DNA of 64,000 bases from Fratercula arctica. Lineage: Eukaryota; Chordata; Aves; Charadriiformes; Alcidae. This document shows positions 49,015 to 62,688 of the stretch, piece after piece. The stretch covers positions 158,504,217 through 158,568,216 of the forward strand of contig CANTUZ010000002.1 of NCBI GenBank assembly GCA_947846985.1. The letters run 5' to 3'. Position numbers and translations under genes: made by a program. Position 1 is the stretch's first letter; each line of letters opens with the position of its first letter. A model generated the notes under the pieces. It was given only the letters and a program-made list of their open reading frames with translations. It did no database searches and was not told where the DNA came from.

Positions 49015-51137
49015 CATTGTGTTAATCTAATCCCTGATAAACTGTTAAAAATTACTTTTTAACTAAAACAATAGCTATGGGAACACAAACAGAGTTATCT
49101 GCCAGCAAAGGGGACAGCTAATTCGTCTGTTGCTGAACACTATTTTCAGATGTAATCACAATGTTTCCTACCTAGAATTATTGGCATTGAGCTTGTAAAT
49201 GTATCCCCTAAGGGAGGAAAAACACTGTAAATAACTTGCCTTTAAAGAGGGAGGTTTATTGGATTTTTACACCAGACAACATGAGCTCTGGTTAAATTCT
49301 GAGTGTTATTTATGTCCCTGTACATCCAGCACTTCATATATATATATATTTATTATTATTATTATTATGACCTTAATGAATATAACAATCATTGGTATTC
49401 CCTTCTGAGTGTTTCTAGTTTTCAAAATACAGACACATTAAAGGAGGGTGAACATGGCAGCTGAAAAAATAGTGTCTTCCAATTTCTTTTACTACCTCAT
49501 GAATTAAGGAGAAAAAGGGGCAGGATTGTGGAAGAAACGAGAGATGAAAACCGAAATGAAATTATTCTTCTGGCATACATATCCAATAAGACTGTACAGC
49601 CTAACGGGAATGGGACCGTGCTTTTTCAATATGCTCAGCTGAGTTGTTACCAGGTTATCAGGCACAGCAATTTACACAGACCTCAAGAGGTATTGGGTAT
49701 GGATCAGTACAAGTGTCATGGGAGCACAAATAGAGCTTAAATCTGCCACACTGCGTGGCACAAGGTGCTGAAGTATTTGAGCTAAGGGCTTGACCCTCCG
49801 CTTCCCACACATGATGTGCTACTTCAGATCCTTGGATCAGTCCATCTCAGAGCTCCCTACATCATATACTTATTTAGCAATATGTTCAACATGTTTATGC
49901 CATGGGCATAGACACTATAATGCAAGTTTGCCTGTAGGAAGTGTTACTGGCCTGATTTTCTAAAGGTGGCTGAACATATGTTGTAAAATACCTTAAAAAT
50001 ATTTAGACCTATTCCAAGGGTGGAAAATTCCCCCTGGAGAAGTCTGAACAAAATGTTTTGCTTCTCTGAGAGTGGCCTGACCTCAGATTTTCATATGGCC
50101 AGTCTGTTTGTTTGTAGATAGCTACATAGTGTAATTTCTCCCAATTTATGTTTCAAGTGTCATCTCTTCTTCCACTACATTGCAGAGAAAATAAATTAGA
50201 GGAAAGTCCTCTTTTGCTGTCTTTACAAGATGAAAAGAGAGAGCCATTTGGTGATCTACTCAGTCCTGTCAGGCTGAGTTAGGCACATTTTCGGAACATT
50301 TATAATATTGAGTTCTTCAGCAGGCATTCCTTACGACAGGATTCATCTGACTAAATGTGTGTGCTAATGTGCATTTCAGCAAGACACTTTTGGTTCTTTT
50401 TACTGTCAGGGAAGATCTAGTAATATAGACAATGGAATTTAGGGTGTGATTCATCTCCTCCTAAACGGATGCCTACATTTGTTCAAGGAATTGCATCCTA
50501 AACTCCATTAACTGAATTGATCAGATCTCTACTGGTGATAATGGGAACACAGATAGCCAGTTCAAATGTGGGTGACTGTACTGGAAGTCAGCTGAGATTG
50601 ATAAGTCCTACCCCTCATTTCTGCAACCTACTCAGACTGAGGTGTATGCCACACATCCAGCTGCTCCATCCTGTCAAAATTGAGGTCCTTCTGTGGAGGA
50701 TCTCTGTCTTACAGGTCATGGAAATCCCAGCAGCCTGGTGCAGCAACGAACTTCATGTACCTTCAGGTTTTAGGAGGAGGTCTAGTAGCTGCTCACAGCA
50801 GAAGATTGCAATTTAACCATCTAAATTTCACCACTACTCTTTCTGGAGGTTTGTGTCTTTTTTTGGGGGGGAGGGGGGAGTTGATTCAAAATCCCCTGCT
50901 TGTAAAGCAAATAGAGGGATGCAGCTCCTCCACCAATGATCTCCTCTTCCTAACATAAAAATGTCCAGTACTTAAGTCAGAGAAAAGGTTCATTTAGTCC
51001 AGTATTCAGTCTCCTGCAAAAATAATAGTATGTGAATAGTTAATTAAGTGTGATAACTGGGCGGGCATATGTGATACTTCCATAAATTCTCTGCCAGACC
51101 CCAGAAGCAAGTCTGATAGACAACAAAACTTTTCCAG
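49015..51137. other. Unique non-coding DNA with a TA/TTA microsatellite
   Basis: (TA)n then (TTA)n at 49336-49368. A T/G run, G7-A-G6, lies at 50865-50878. No gene or transposon is recognised. Confidence 0.5.
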
Positions 51138-51323
51138 TGAGACATTGGCCCAGGTTGCCCAGAGAGGTGGTGGAGGCCCCATCCCTGGAGACATTCAAGG
51201 CCAGGCTTGATGAGGCTCTGAGCAACCTGATCTAGTTGAAGATGTCCCTGCTGACTGCAGGGGGGTTGGACTAGGTGACCTTTAAAGGTCCCTTCCAACA
51301 CAACACATTCTATGATTCTATGA
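51138..51323 (+). mobile_element. CR1 3' end fragment, plus strand
   Basis: Begins near 51138 (GTGAGACATTGGCCCAGG), contains the last ORF2 codons ([23 protein letters not shown], stop TAG) and a full 3' UTR, and ends in ATTCTATGATTCTATG at about 51308-51322. It has the same 3' UTR and tail variant (CCAACACAACACATTC) as the copies at 35.6 and 45.2 kb, so it belongs to the same subfamily. It is 5'-truncated to under 200 bp. Confidence 0.93.
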
Positions 51324-52861
51324 AAACAAGATCAGACATACTTCTTTCTCAATATTGACTTGTTTTAAATATTTCACCTACTTCCTTTGACAAGTCGTAG
51401 CTCCCTGAACAGCCTTTCTTCCTCTACTGCTACATACTATTGTTTTACATACGTTTTTTTTCTCCTCTGCCTATAAGAATGAGTCATTCAAAATTCTGTC
51501 CATAGTTCATAGTCAAATGCAATGCTTGGACAATTATATTAAGGACCCAGTTAAACTCTTCAACATTTTTTTAACCTAATTTTAAGATGTGATAAGCAGG
51601 CTGGTTTTGGTGTGTATTTGTTTTTTTCTGTAGCAGCACTAGGATATGTGTGTGTTCTGCACTTTTGATGCTTCCTTTTTTCAAGAATGACATATGGACA
51701 CCAGTAAAAATGGTTTGCATGTCTGGTGCTCTGCTATTTCTGTTCTTCTGTTTCTGAGATAAGCAGATGGAGATTAGGTAATTCTATAGCGCTGTAAATT
51801 GTAAACAAGTTCGTATAAATATCACTGCCTCAAATATTATGCTGAGGTTGCTCCATTTGAACTTCTGCCTCACTATAGTTTTTCTCAGGATTGGTAGCAT
51901 ATGCCATGTATATTTGGTTGGTTATTGTCTCCATTCCAATCAATATACAAATTCACATCTGTTGAATTGGTCTTCTAAATGTTACTCATGTTTAGACTAG
52001 AACTGACTTCCATTTTGGGAAGTGCACACTGCGATTCATAGTAAAGCCTACGTTTTCCTTCCTTCTTTACTTTGATGAGCAAGCTAATGGGAAATAACGT
52101 TATCCCTAACACCTGGTTATTGCCCATGAAAACTACTAGGATAGTTCAACACTTTCAAATTATGGTTTCTGACTCTTTGCAGCATTAGGAAAACATATTA
52201 CATCATTTGCATGCATGACAGATTCTGCTTTCAGCTGCAAGAGGCATACCTAGATTTTTAGAGATATTCAGATGTACCACAAAAATAACAAAAAGAAAAA
52301 AGAAAACATAGGCAAATACTTCAAAGGACTTTTCAAAGTCTGTGAAGAAATCTCAGTCAGGACCTACCTCAGTGGGTCAATTAGAAACATTAACAGAACA
52401 CAGGGACACATCAGGCAAACAGAAAGGGGAAAAGGCAGCAAGGAGGAGGAGAAATTCATAATTTTGTTACTGGAATCACTTTATGAAAAAAAAAATACAG
52501 TTTTGGTTACAATCAATTCCTTCAATGCTAATAAAATTATAGTACACTCCATCATATCCAAACTTCAAATAGAATTTAGACAAAACCAAGATGTCAATAC
52601 ACCCTGTAAACAAACTTTCTAGCTGACCATTTCTGTATAGATTAGCATGTTTGGTGGTAATGGAGTTTCCTTTTGTTAAAGCAAGGTAGAACTGAGAACA
52701 GAATCTGTCTACTTTAAAACACTGGAGAAAAACGAATTCTATTTGAAATAATCACAACTGGCAGACTCAGAGAGGCTGAAGGGAGCAGGCTGGGACTACG
52801 GATCATTTGATTGGAAAGGAAATTGAGTTTAAGAGGGTGCCAACATAAAAAATAAAAATTT
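51324..52861. other. Unique AT-rich non-coding DNA
   Basis: The Lys-rich 116-codon frame at 52272-52622 plus lies in AT-rich DNA and matches no family I know; I read it as chance. Confidence 0.45.
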
Positions 52862-52878
52862 AAAAAAAAAAAAAAAAA
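52862..52878. repeat. A17 homopolymer
   Basis: Seventeen A on the plus strand. Confidence 0.9.
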
Positions 52879-53602
52879 GTTACTCTTACCTGATTCAAGG
52901 AATGAAGTAAAACAGCAGTCCACAATACCAGAAAAAAAATCTAGTAGTCACAGGTGGAGATAAGACAATGATGTGTTTGTATACACCAGACTGCAGTAAT
53001 GTAAGCTGTTAAGTTAAAAATTTCAACATGAGAAAACTGTTATGACAATAAACCTTTGATTACTCAATTAACAGGGAACCTTTTAGCATAACTATTTTTC
53101 TGTTCTTGAAGAAAGTATTTGAAAAAATTAAAAGAAAGTACTAAACATTGATAGAGGAAAAAAAATGCATTTCAGTACAGGTAGTAGTGTCTTTTTCTAA
53201 AGCAAAAGGATATTTAGATAATCGTTTGTAACATTTTTTTATTTATTTTATGCTTAATGTAATTCATCACTTATAATACATGAAGTGAGCAATAACTACA
53301 TCACAATAATGGGAAAAACATATCAATTTTCATGCAAGAAAGATTTTGTTAGAAAAGAAGATCTTTTTCAAAAATTGATATTTTTTATGAATAATGGAGG
53401 CAGTGATTTTCCCTTTTTTCACCATGTTTTGTGCTGCAGTTTTAATGGTGTTTTAAAAATTATGTAACTAGATGAAAGATGAAAGCTGTATCAAGTATGT
53501 TGTGTTTTCCAAAAATACTGTTAGATTTCTTTGAAGAATGTAATGTTTGGAAAGGTCTATGTTTACCAAAACCAAACCTACAAAAAAAGACCTACCATCC
53601 CT
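52879..53602. other. Unique AT-rich non-coding DNA
   Basis: No feature is visible. Confidence 0.5.
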
Positions 53603-53627
53603 CCCCCCCCCCCCAAAAAAAAAAAAA
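53603..53627. repeat. C12-A13 compound homopolymer
   Basis: Twelve C directly followed by thirteen A. Confidence 0.93.
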
Positions 53628-55471
53628 GTAAAATTGTCAGCTTGGGTACAGCAGGAAATGTGATGCACTATGGAAAACAGAACCATTTAAGACTAGGTGA
53701 AGCAGAAAGATTTTCAGAATATTCCCATTATTAATGAAATTGGTTTCTCATGGCTCAGTCAACTGCAGTGATTTTTCTTGTGCTATGAGTCTTCATTTGT
53801 ACTGAATGGCATTAGGGAGGAAGCAATAACAAACTGCATTCAGGACTCCTGAGTTGTGTGTCACTCTGAATGAGAAGATAGCTGGATGGAAAGAGCTGTC
53901 CCATAGCCTGTACACCCATGTAATGTAAAAACACTGTCCAACTTTCATATATGAAGAAAAACGGAGGATTTCTTTATCCTCCAAGCAACCTTTCCTGCTC
54001 TGTGTTGACTCTAGTGGCAGTCTACATGAGAAATTATACCCGGCTTTCAGCTGAGTTGAGCTGTGCTAAGGCACTGTTGCTTGAGTGATGTCAGTGTTTG
54101 CTCACTACTTTTACTCATATTTTCACCTCACTGCTTGTTCACCCCAAATATATATAAAAGAACAAAGAGATGCGTTTGGTGAAGTTAAGGTTGCTACTGG
54201 GAATACTGACACATTTATGTGAAAACCATGATTATGGGGAAGTTCCTTTTCTTAATTTTGTCTCTGTTTCTGTCTATAGCATATTCTGCACCAGTGTAGG
54301 GTAGTGGGATAAGTGTGTTTATCAGCGAAATGATTATTGTAATATATAGTTACCAAAAAAAATGTTGTCATAAAATTATATCAAAAGCATGATTTGACTA
54401 TGGTAGATAACATAAAAATAAACATGAGGAGGCAGGTTTTTTTCTCTTCTTCCTTTTGTAAAATGAATTAATAATCACAGTTTACCACTACAAAGAAATG
54501 GATCCAATCTGATGAAAGCCAGCAGTGGTATGGTGAAATCTGGAATTGTTCCAACTCATATAGAGACTCAAAGTTAATACTTATCCCTGTATGTCTCTAA
54601 GGTTTTACACTAAAATAGCTGTGCCTTAGTGGTAGTGAAAAAATAAGGGTAACTTAAACTTTTTTTTCATCTGTTCTATAAATTTCCAAAACCATAATTT
54701 CCTACTGAAGCAGACATTTTCATGTGTTTTTTGTTATTATTTTTACGATATCCCTCTATAAGGATTAAATAGCCTCTCAGCTACATTTAACTGTACTACA
54801 ACATTCTGAGAAAGACCTCGTGACCCTGAATGAGATCTAGATTAACAGAAGTTTGTAGTGCTTTTGATTTCTCACAGTTAAAAAACCAATGGTTCTCAAA
54901 CTCATGCTTTACTTTTTTGTTCTATGTGCCTCTGTGTGAAATGGGGCAAAATATTATTAATTCCTTCCTTTCTTGTATAGTAAAACACACACTTTGTAAG
55001 CTGTTCCTCTAGTATAAGACAATGGCACTCAGGAAGCATTCATTGGCTTTTTGGGGGGACGTTTGGATAACTACAGCGTGCTCCTTTATATTCTAATTAT
55101 CCTTTTTACATCAATATGATAAAAGAGAATAGAGTAAGTAAGCTGCAGATCAGAGCTCTTGGACTTTTCACTTCTGGAGTGCTGAAGTCTGGGAGCACAA
55201 GTAAATGATTCAGGAGTGTGAAAAAGGAAGATAAGAATTAAAACTAAGAATAGTAGAAAAAGAGCTGCAATGTTAAATGCAGAAGTTAGTTGGAATAAGA
55301 AATGGATAATCAACATTCCAAAAAATATTTATCACTAGGAGGACTTTTACAGGGATCAATACTAGGACTGATGCTGTTAAGCATTTTGATCAGAAATCAA
55401 GTAGAAAATGTAAAATTGCTATTGATTTTGCAGGTTTAGACATAATTCTGAGCTAACATTGAAGATTATGG
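53628..55471. other. Unique AT-rich non-coding DNA
   Basis: No gene or mobile element is recognisable up to the start of the next CR1. Confidence 0.5.
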
Positions 55472-56289
55472 CAAGATCGTACTCACCAACAAGGAGGAAC
55501 TCATTGGGGTTGTGAAGATCAAAGGCAACCTTGGCTGCAGTGACCATGAGATGGTGAAGTTCAGGATTCTGAGGGCAGGGAGGAGGGTGGAAAGCAAGCT
55601 CGCGACCATGGTCTTCTGGAGAGCATACTTCGGCCTCTTCAAAAATCTGCTTAGAAGTGTCCTGTGGGATAAGGCCCTAGAGGGAAGAGTGGTCCAGGAA
55701 AGCTGGTTAATATCCAAGGATCGCATCCTCCAAGCTCAACAGAGCTCCATCCCAGTGAATAAGTCAGGGGACTCCAGTGAAGAAAGACATGGACATGCTT
55801 GAACAGGTCCAGAGAAGGGCTATGAGAATGACCAGAGAAGAGGAGGGCCAGAGGGCTGGGGCAGCTCTCCTGTGAAGAAAGGCTGAGAGATGGGGTTGTT
55901 CATCCTGGAGAAGTCTTGAGAAGACCTTATTTCTGACTTTCAATAATAAAAAGAACAGAGAACAGACAGAGAAAGACCAAGGACTCTAGGTACAGGACAA
56001 GGGGCAATGGATTTAAATTCAAAGAGGATAGGTTTAGATTGGACATAAGGAAGAATTTTTTTATGATTAGGGTGGTGAGATACTGGAACAGGTTGCCCAG
56101 AGAAGTTGCGGATGATCCATCCCTGGAAGTGTTCAAAATCAGGTTGGACGGGGCTCTGAGCAACATGATCTAGTTGAAGGTGGCCCTGCTGATTGCAGGG
56201 AGGCTGGACTAGATTATCTTTAAAGGTCCCTTCCAAACCAAGCTATTCTATGATTCTGTGATTGATTCTATGATTCTATGAATCTATGA
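55472..56289 (+). mobile_element. CR1 LINE with the RT core deleted, plus strand
   Basis: The left part (55472 to about 55767) encodes the end of the endonuclease and the linker of ORF2: LTNKEELIGVVKIKGNLGCSDHEMVKF (SDH motif intact), then VVQESWLISKDRILQAQQSSIP. After about 55768 the sequence jumps to the far C-terminal region ([16 protein letters not shown]), then continues through the last ORF2 part and 3' UTR to ATTCTATG and ATTCTGTG tail units (about 56244-56289). Relative to the long CR1 at 6637-9067 about 1.2 kb, including RT motifs A, B and C, is absent. The C-terminal part is also frame-broken. Tail and UTR are intact. Confidence 0.9.
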
Positions 56290-58202
56290 AAAGTTGTATG
56301 GATCTTGTTTTAGTGAAAAGCAGTACTGAAGTTCAAATGAATATTAAAAGTCAAACAACCTGTATCTCTAGAGAATGAATCTGGACAAGTTTTCATCTCA
56401 CAGCCTGAAAAACCCTTTATTGATGATATTCCTTAGAGCATGACACAGCAGACAGAAGGATGAGCACAGAAGGGGGACACCTTCAGGAAACATGAGTATT
56501 TCCGCTGTTAGAAGTAGGAATGATATGCATCTACTGTGTCTTAGGGACACATTTCTTAAAATCTATTAAAAGGGCAGAACTGAGTTATGGTTTTTGTCTG
56601 CAGTGGAGACAGAATTCAGGCAACTCAAATGTCTGATACTCATATTGGATTCAGGTTCAAATATTAATTCTCAGAATTCAGGAGCATTTCAATCTAACAT
56701 TTTAATTTTGCTCATGATTGATGGCTGTTGGCTTGAGCTAACATTTCAGTAGACTGGTTTATTTTGGGGTCCTAGACTAATCTGTTCCTATTGTTTTAGC
56801 TACCCCATTACTCCATTAAAATAAATGGTAATTAATTGCAGCTAGCAGGTACTTTCAGTGCTATCATACCAAGTACTGCTATGATCATACATTTACAACA
56901 TTGTTTTGGACTTCAGAATATAGTGCTCATGCCATAGTAGAAGATGTACAATGGACAGCTTGAATCCAACATTAATCATTGGTCTAGGAAATCTCAGCTG
57001 TACTGCTGAATACATCCATAGATCATTGTTCACATATCCAGAGCCCTTCTAAGGCTGTCTGTGGTAAGGTCATGAAAAAATCAGATTATGTGATTCAGAT
57101 TACAATAAATCTCTTTTTCAATACGTATATGACATCTTTTAAAAACAGAGGGAAATGATTAATGAAAGTTTTTCCCATATTCTTATTTCATGTTTTTTCT
57201 TCTATTGGTTTAGTTCCTCAAGTGAAAATGAGCTAAATATTATTACATTTCACAAAATATAATGATTGCAACTAGTAAATGGAGGGTGTTAGAGACAGAA
57301 ACAAAGGACTTGGATACACTTCAACAAACATTAAAAAACATTTTCCAGGATTCCTAAGACACTTAGAAAATTGAGTTTCATACTGGGTCATCTGCAATAT
57401 TTATCCGTGCTCTAAACAGGTAGGATGTGAACCAGCACATATCACAACAAGATTCAACTTCAGGGTACAGAATGACCAGAGCCTATTAGGTAGGTTAATA
57501 CCACACTGAGTTAGGCACATTCTTTTCAAATTGAAGACAGCTTCATTGTATCAGCCTGTAATACAAATGGAGTTCAATCATATTAGAAATTATGCCCTAG
57601 AAAGGCACACTTTCAATTATTTTGCACACGATGATAAAGCTTCAACCTCTATAATGACTTTAGTACATAATCCACCATACTAAACACAGTTGGTATCCTC
57701 ATAGCCTTAATTTACCAGAATTTAACTTGACAGACAACCTTACACCTGGATTAATTTCATCCAACATTAGCATTTTAAGGAGCTGTCTTTGTTGGTTATT
57801 TCAGACCTTGTTTACTGTAAATGCAAAGAGAAGCATGCTTTGAAAATAGTTTAGATCTTAGATGTCTTTGGAGGCGGACTTCTCTCTCTGATGGCGCGTG
57901 AGACAATTTGAAACAGCCAAATTCATAATTTTAACACTTCAATTACTGTCTAAATGGAGAATGAATTGGACTCTTAAGTTTCACTTACTCGTACGTGCAA
58001 GGCTGCCGAGGTCTTCACACTACCCCATGGCTAATTAGATGCTCAAAATCCTCTTAATGTAAATCCCTCAAAGTTTTTCAACTCCTTTCTCAAGCTAGGC
58101 AAAGAAAACCTTTCACACTGGTGCAATTTTAGCCCTCTATCTGCTAACCATTCCGTGGAACTTCCATAGGGCTCAACAGGGAAAGCAAATGCTATGTTGA
58201 TT
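56290..58202. other. Unique non-coding DNA, part possibly conserved
   Basis: No transposon is recognisable. About 57850-58060 has retained CpGs (GGCGCGTGAG, CTCGTACGTG), a homeodomain-type TAATTAG site (58031-58037) and balanced composition, a texture often seen in conserved non-coding elements. This is inference only. Confidence 0.3.
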
Positions 58203-58231
58203 AAAAAAAAAAAAAAAAAAGGAAAAAAAAA
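58203..58231. repeat. A18-GG-A9 run
   Basis: Eighteen A, GG, then a further A run. Confidence 0.92.
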
Positions 58232-58915
58232 TGTCTGAAATGTTCTATTCAGTTCCTGATGGGTGATGAAAAGATATTCTTGACTTAAGGTCCCTCTAAC
58301 ATGGTTGCAATTATGTTTGAACTCTGCTAGAGAGAGTTCCTATGTGCAACAGATCTGTCTCCATGTGCATCCAACTCTTTCTATTGCTTCTAAGGCTCTA
58401 TCAAACATATTGTAGGTGACAACAGCAAAGACTACAGGTCAATAATTCACTGGAATTAGTAATAAATATTACATTTTTATATTGCTATTATATTATTATA
58501 TAAAAATCATTATATTAAATAATTTATGATTTGTCTTCATTAAACATAGCTGAGGACTTTGAGAGAACATTCCTGATTTCAAAGATGGAATCTGTCATCA
58601 AAACAAAGAAAAAGAAAGATAAAGAAATGCACCCTTATGAATCAATAGCATGATGAAATGTAAGAATCAGACAGAACATGAGGTTTTCCCAGAACTGAAG
58701 AAGGTTTAACTACAATACAATAATTTTTTTTCAATAAATTGTTGTAACATTTTTCTTAAGATCTTGATTTCATTTAATTATGGAACAGAAAACAAATTCT
58801 AAAACTTTAACATTTCACGCAAACAGAAAATCTTGGTTTTCATCTGACACTGAATATCATACATATCCAATCAAAAATCATGGTCTTTTCAATCCCCAGA
58901 CAGTTTTGATATACA
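58232..58915. other. Unique AT-rich non-coding DNA
   Basis: Very AT-rich between 58460 and 58540. No gene or element is visible. Confidence 0.5.
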
Positions 58916-59600
58916 ATCATAGAGTCACAGAATCACAGAATCACAGAATAGTTTGGGTTGGAAGGGACCTTTAAAGGTCATCTAGTTCAACCTGCCTGCA
59001 AGGATTAAGGACATCTTAAAGTAGATCAGGTTGCTCAGAACCCCATCCAACCTGACCTTGAATGTTTCAAGGAATGAAGCATCTACCACCTCTCTGGGAA
59101 ACCTGAGAAACAGCTTCACCACTCTCAGTGTAAAAAATTCCTTCCTTATATCTAGTCTAAACCTACCCTCTCTCAGTTTAAAGCCATTACCCATTGTCTT
59201 ATCTCAAAAGGCCCTGCTAAAATGTTTGTCCCCTTCTTTCCTGTAAGTCCCCTTTAGGTACTGAAAGGCTGTGGTAAGGTCTTCCCAAAGCCTTCTCTTC
59301 TCCAGGCTGAACAACCACAACTCTTGGAGCCCCCAGTCCTCTGACTGTTTTTGCGGCCTCCTCTGGACCCACTCCAACAAGTCCATGTCTTTCCTGTGCT
59401 GAGGGCTCCAGAGCTGCACACAGTACTCCAGGTGGGGTCTCACCAAAGCAGAGGGTCAGAATCACCTCCCTCGACCTGCCGGCCCCACTTCTTGTGATTC
59501 AGCCCAGGATACAGTTGGCTTTCTAGGCTGCAGGCGCACATTGTCAGCTCATGTCCAGCTTTTCATCCACCAGTACCCCCAAGTCCCTCTCAGAAAGGCA
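58916..59600 (-). mobile_element. CR1 LINE, 5'-truncated, minus strand, decayed
   Basis: The reversed tail has one ATCATAGA-type unit followed by (TCACAGAA)n at 58917-58949, a mixture of the two tail types. The 3' UTR and C-terminal ORF2 follow: [62 protein letters not shown]. The natural TAG after NLI is mutated to TAC. The [21 protein letters not shown] segment is replaced by a shorter, frame-shifted stretch (about 59310-59360), and further breaks occur above 59446. Similarity ends near 59600 in the [10 protein letters not shown] region. It is older than the 35.6 and 45.2 kb copies. Confidence 0.92.
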
Positions 59601-60881
59601 TTGTTTTGTTCAAAATCTTGTTTATGGGCAAAGAGGAAACACATCTTAGACATATGTAAAGCCAAGAAATTATTGTCAGTAAGTTTATAGCTGTGAGGTC
59701 TCCAGTGCCAAGTCTTTGCCCCATCCCTTATCACCCTATGCCTGCCCTCCTCTCTGCTGCATCGTGCGTCTCTAGTTCTCAAGGCCTCTGCTATTTCACA
59801 AGGCCTGCATTTCTCTACACGACATCATTGTGTTAGTCATAACTAATGCATTTTTCATAGAATAACTGCTTGTTATTGTCACCTATATAAAACTCATTTG
59901 ACTCATGATAAACAAAAGTAAATCAAATTAATTATAGACACTTGGTTAATTAGAAAAATTGTTGTCACAGATAAAACAAGTAAAAAGAAGCTGGTCAAGA
60001 AAGCTTCAGACAGAGCAAGGCTGACAAGCCTCTGTCCTGAGGCCTTGCAAACTCAGGACAAAGCTTACAACCTGTTCCTGTCAATGGCAATACCACATTA
60101 CAGGATTACACAGTTAAAATGTAGTCAATCGAGATTCTTTTGGGAACATTTCTTAGGAAGACATAATTTGGGCATTGTGTATTGCCCTCCAGAGAAGTCT
60201 CTTATTTCTATAGAGAAATATAATTGCTTAATGTTACCCCAAGAAATTTAGCCAATTAAAATAGGCAATCTTTCCTGGAGATTTAAATGAAGCCCAAAAC
60301 CAAGTTTAGCTAGCAGCTTGTCTCCAAGCCCTCTGCTATTATTTTAGCTTTCTGTGTTGTCCTTTTTCTTGGATGTGATTGTTGTGTTGCCACTTTACCT
60401 ATAACGTGGCTGGACTGTTAGTGTTTTGACAATGCCCATAAATCTCTAAGCGGAATTTCCCAGTTTTCTCTGCTTTTAAACAGTACCAAATGCTTCATTA
60501 CTCCTGGTTACAGTTGTCTTTCTGCCAGTAGGTTTCAGAATTACAACCATACATCTCCTGCAACCACCCAGCATCCCTCTTCTTCAATTATTATTATTGA
60601 ACCATCCATATGGGCTTTGCGTGGAGCTGCTTTATACCTGTGGCCACCAGTCAAGGTACTGTAGTCCGTACACTGGATCTATTCTAGATTTCCTTTCATT
60701 AAAATTCATTCCTTGAGCAAAAATAATTGCAAAGATATTTTTTCTAAAAGTTCTTTTTCTCTTGAAGCTGAGAGTGTCGACATCAAGTGCTGAAGCTGAT
60801 ACATAAAATTTGCATATTTCTCTTCCAAAAAAAATATTCTTAAGTGTGAACATTCCATGTTAGTCTGTGCATTATTTTCAC
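59601..60881. other. Unique non-coding DNA
   Basis: No coding frame above 77 codons and no recognisable repeat. Confidence 0.5.
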
Positions 60882-60901
60882 TTTTTTTTTTTTTTTTTTT
60901 T
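60882..60901. repeat. T20 homopolymer
   Basis: Twenty T on the plus strand. Confidence 0.92.
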
Positions 60902-62233
60902 GTTCAGTTTAGACTCAGATATTTAACAATTTATTATTGCTTAAAAATTTACTTAATGGCAGCTGAGCCATGGTAACTACCTAAGGGGAAATTCTTAGTC
61001 TTAGAGAAAGACTGAGTTTTGCTATGGAAGACTTCCATTGCTATGGAAGATCATTTTGCTACGCCATATTCCATTCATTCACTTGACCTGTTTTACTGCC
61101 TAATGGCCAGCAAACAAGGAGTTTTCAAAACTCAGCTGTTGTGAGATAATTATGGCGCAGATCTATAATAGTGAGGTAACTTGATCCTTTGGTATGAATT
61201 GCAGGAACTTTTGGTTCAGATGGCCTCACCATCTCCCAGATCTGGAAGCCAAGCAGAATATCGGCCTTTAGCAAAATGATGCTAGACATCTAGGCATCGG
61301 CAACAGAAATGGAATAAACCCCAGCCTCTGTAATCTGTGGAGTCTAGAAAGATACTTAGCTGATCAAATTTAGGTGTCTACATTAAGATAAACAGACTTT
61401 GGTCAGATCCACTGACCAAATTGTCTAGAGCTCTGCTGACTACAATGACAGCTGAAACGTTGATTAGTCTCTCTTAGAAAATACCCATAATACCTGCAGA
61501 TACTAATATGTAGAAACTTAAATTTATGTGATGTCATCTCAAATTGCAATCCAGTCTTGCTGCCTTAAGTCACAGAAACTTGGTTGAAGAGTATTTTGCG
61601 TTTTAGTGTTTATATTGAAAGTTAAAACTTCCCCTTCCCGCAAATTCTGTACTGACAATCATTATCACCAGAATACTAATTTATTCAAGAAGTTTGATAG
61701 TTGCTAGAATATTAGCTACTGGTTTTTACTTCCTCTTCTGTTATTGAGGATGTAACCATAGGAAAGGCGGGTGGTGGGGGGTGGGGGGGCAAACTATCAT
61801 TATAGTTTTGTTATTTCCATTGGTTGAAGCAGACTCGGAAAACGCAGGCTGAATTTAGAGCCAAATGTAATGTTAAAGTTTGTGAGAAAGATGTTCAGCC
61901 TTGCTGCTTTGGTTCTTCAAGCCTCACGCTTAAAAAGAGGGATGCAAGTGTTGTTCTTAAATAAGAATTCAAACTTCTTCAAATATGGTTGCAGCTTCCA
62001 AATATTAGTCTTGCACGAAGCCAGCATTGGCAGTACTCAATTTCCATCCTGAAACTAACCAGCTCACAGCATACCCACTCCATCTACATTAAGAATGGAA
62101 AAAGAAAACCAGTTCAGAGCCATGCTCAGTTTAGTAAAGGATTCAAAGGAAGCACGTCAGAAGGCAGGAGAAAAATTGTTTTGTGTTTCTGTCCTGAAGT
62201 TGTTAGAATATCCACAAAATTCAGCTACATATG
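60902..62233. other. Unique non-coding DNA with a G-rich motif
   Basis: Contains a short 18-19 bp-period repeat of TTGCTATGGAAGA (61019-61031, 61038-61050) and a G-rich stretch at 61767-61789. No gene or transposon is recognised. Confidence 0.5.
61767..61789 (+). other. Putative G-quadruplex motif
   Basis: Four possible G-triplets with short loops (GGG, TGGT, G6, T, G7). The sequence fits the usual G-quadruplex pattern; function is unknown. Confidence 0.5.
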
Positions 62234-62251
62234 AAAAAAAAAAAAAAAAAA
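62234..62251. repeat. A18 homopolymer
   Basis: Eighteen A on the plus strand, followed by GT and a shorter A run. Confidence 0.92.
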
Positions 62252-62650
62252 GTAAAAAAAAATCTAACACACTCTTATAGACTTACTTTATAGTTGACAT
62301 TTCAAAAACCTTAAGCTTAGTGATAATGGCACAGAGAATTTTCTGGCTGGTATACCGCAGCTGCCAGACCAAGAGAGATTTCTATAAAAATCACAAAAGA
62401 AAAGGACAATTACCTAGCTGGTTTTCAAGTGGGAAACATTTTACATCTATTTGCTTTAGCACTTGAAACATCTCAAGCCATCTTCATAAATCTTTTTCCA
62501 GCATCACAGTGGTCAATAAAGCTAACTGTGACCTTGTGTAAAATGTGCTAGATTTTAATTACAATGGGGCTATGTGTTAGATTAGGGCTAAATGTATTAT
62601 GCTGTCACCCAATATGTCAAAGCTGGCAAACATACCAATGCTTGGCCTGC

Positions 62651-62653
<3 letters not shown>
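62252..62653. other. Unique non-coding DNA
   Basis: No feature is visible. Confidence 0.5.

Positions 62654-62688
<35 letters not shown>

Noticed and set aside
52272..52622. 116-codon Lys-rich frame
   Set aside because: AT-rich DNA, no recognisable domain, no splice or start context; size is compatible with chance.
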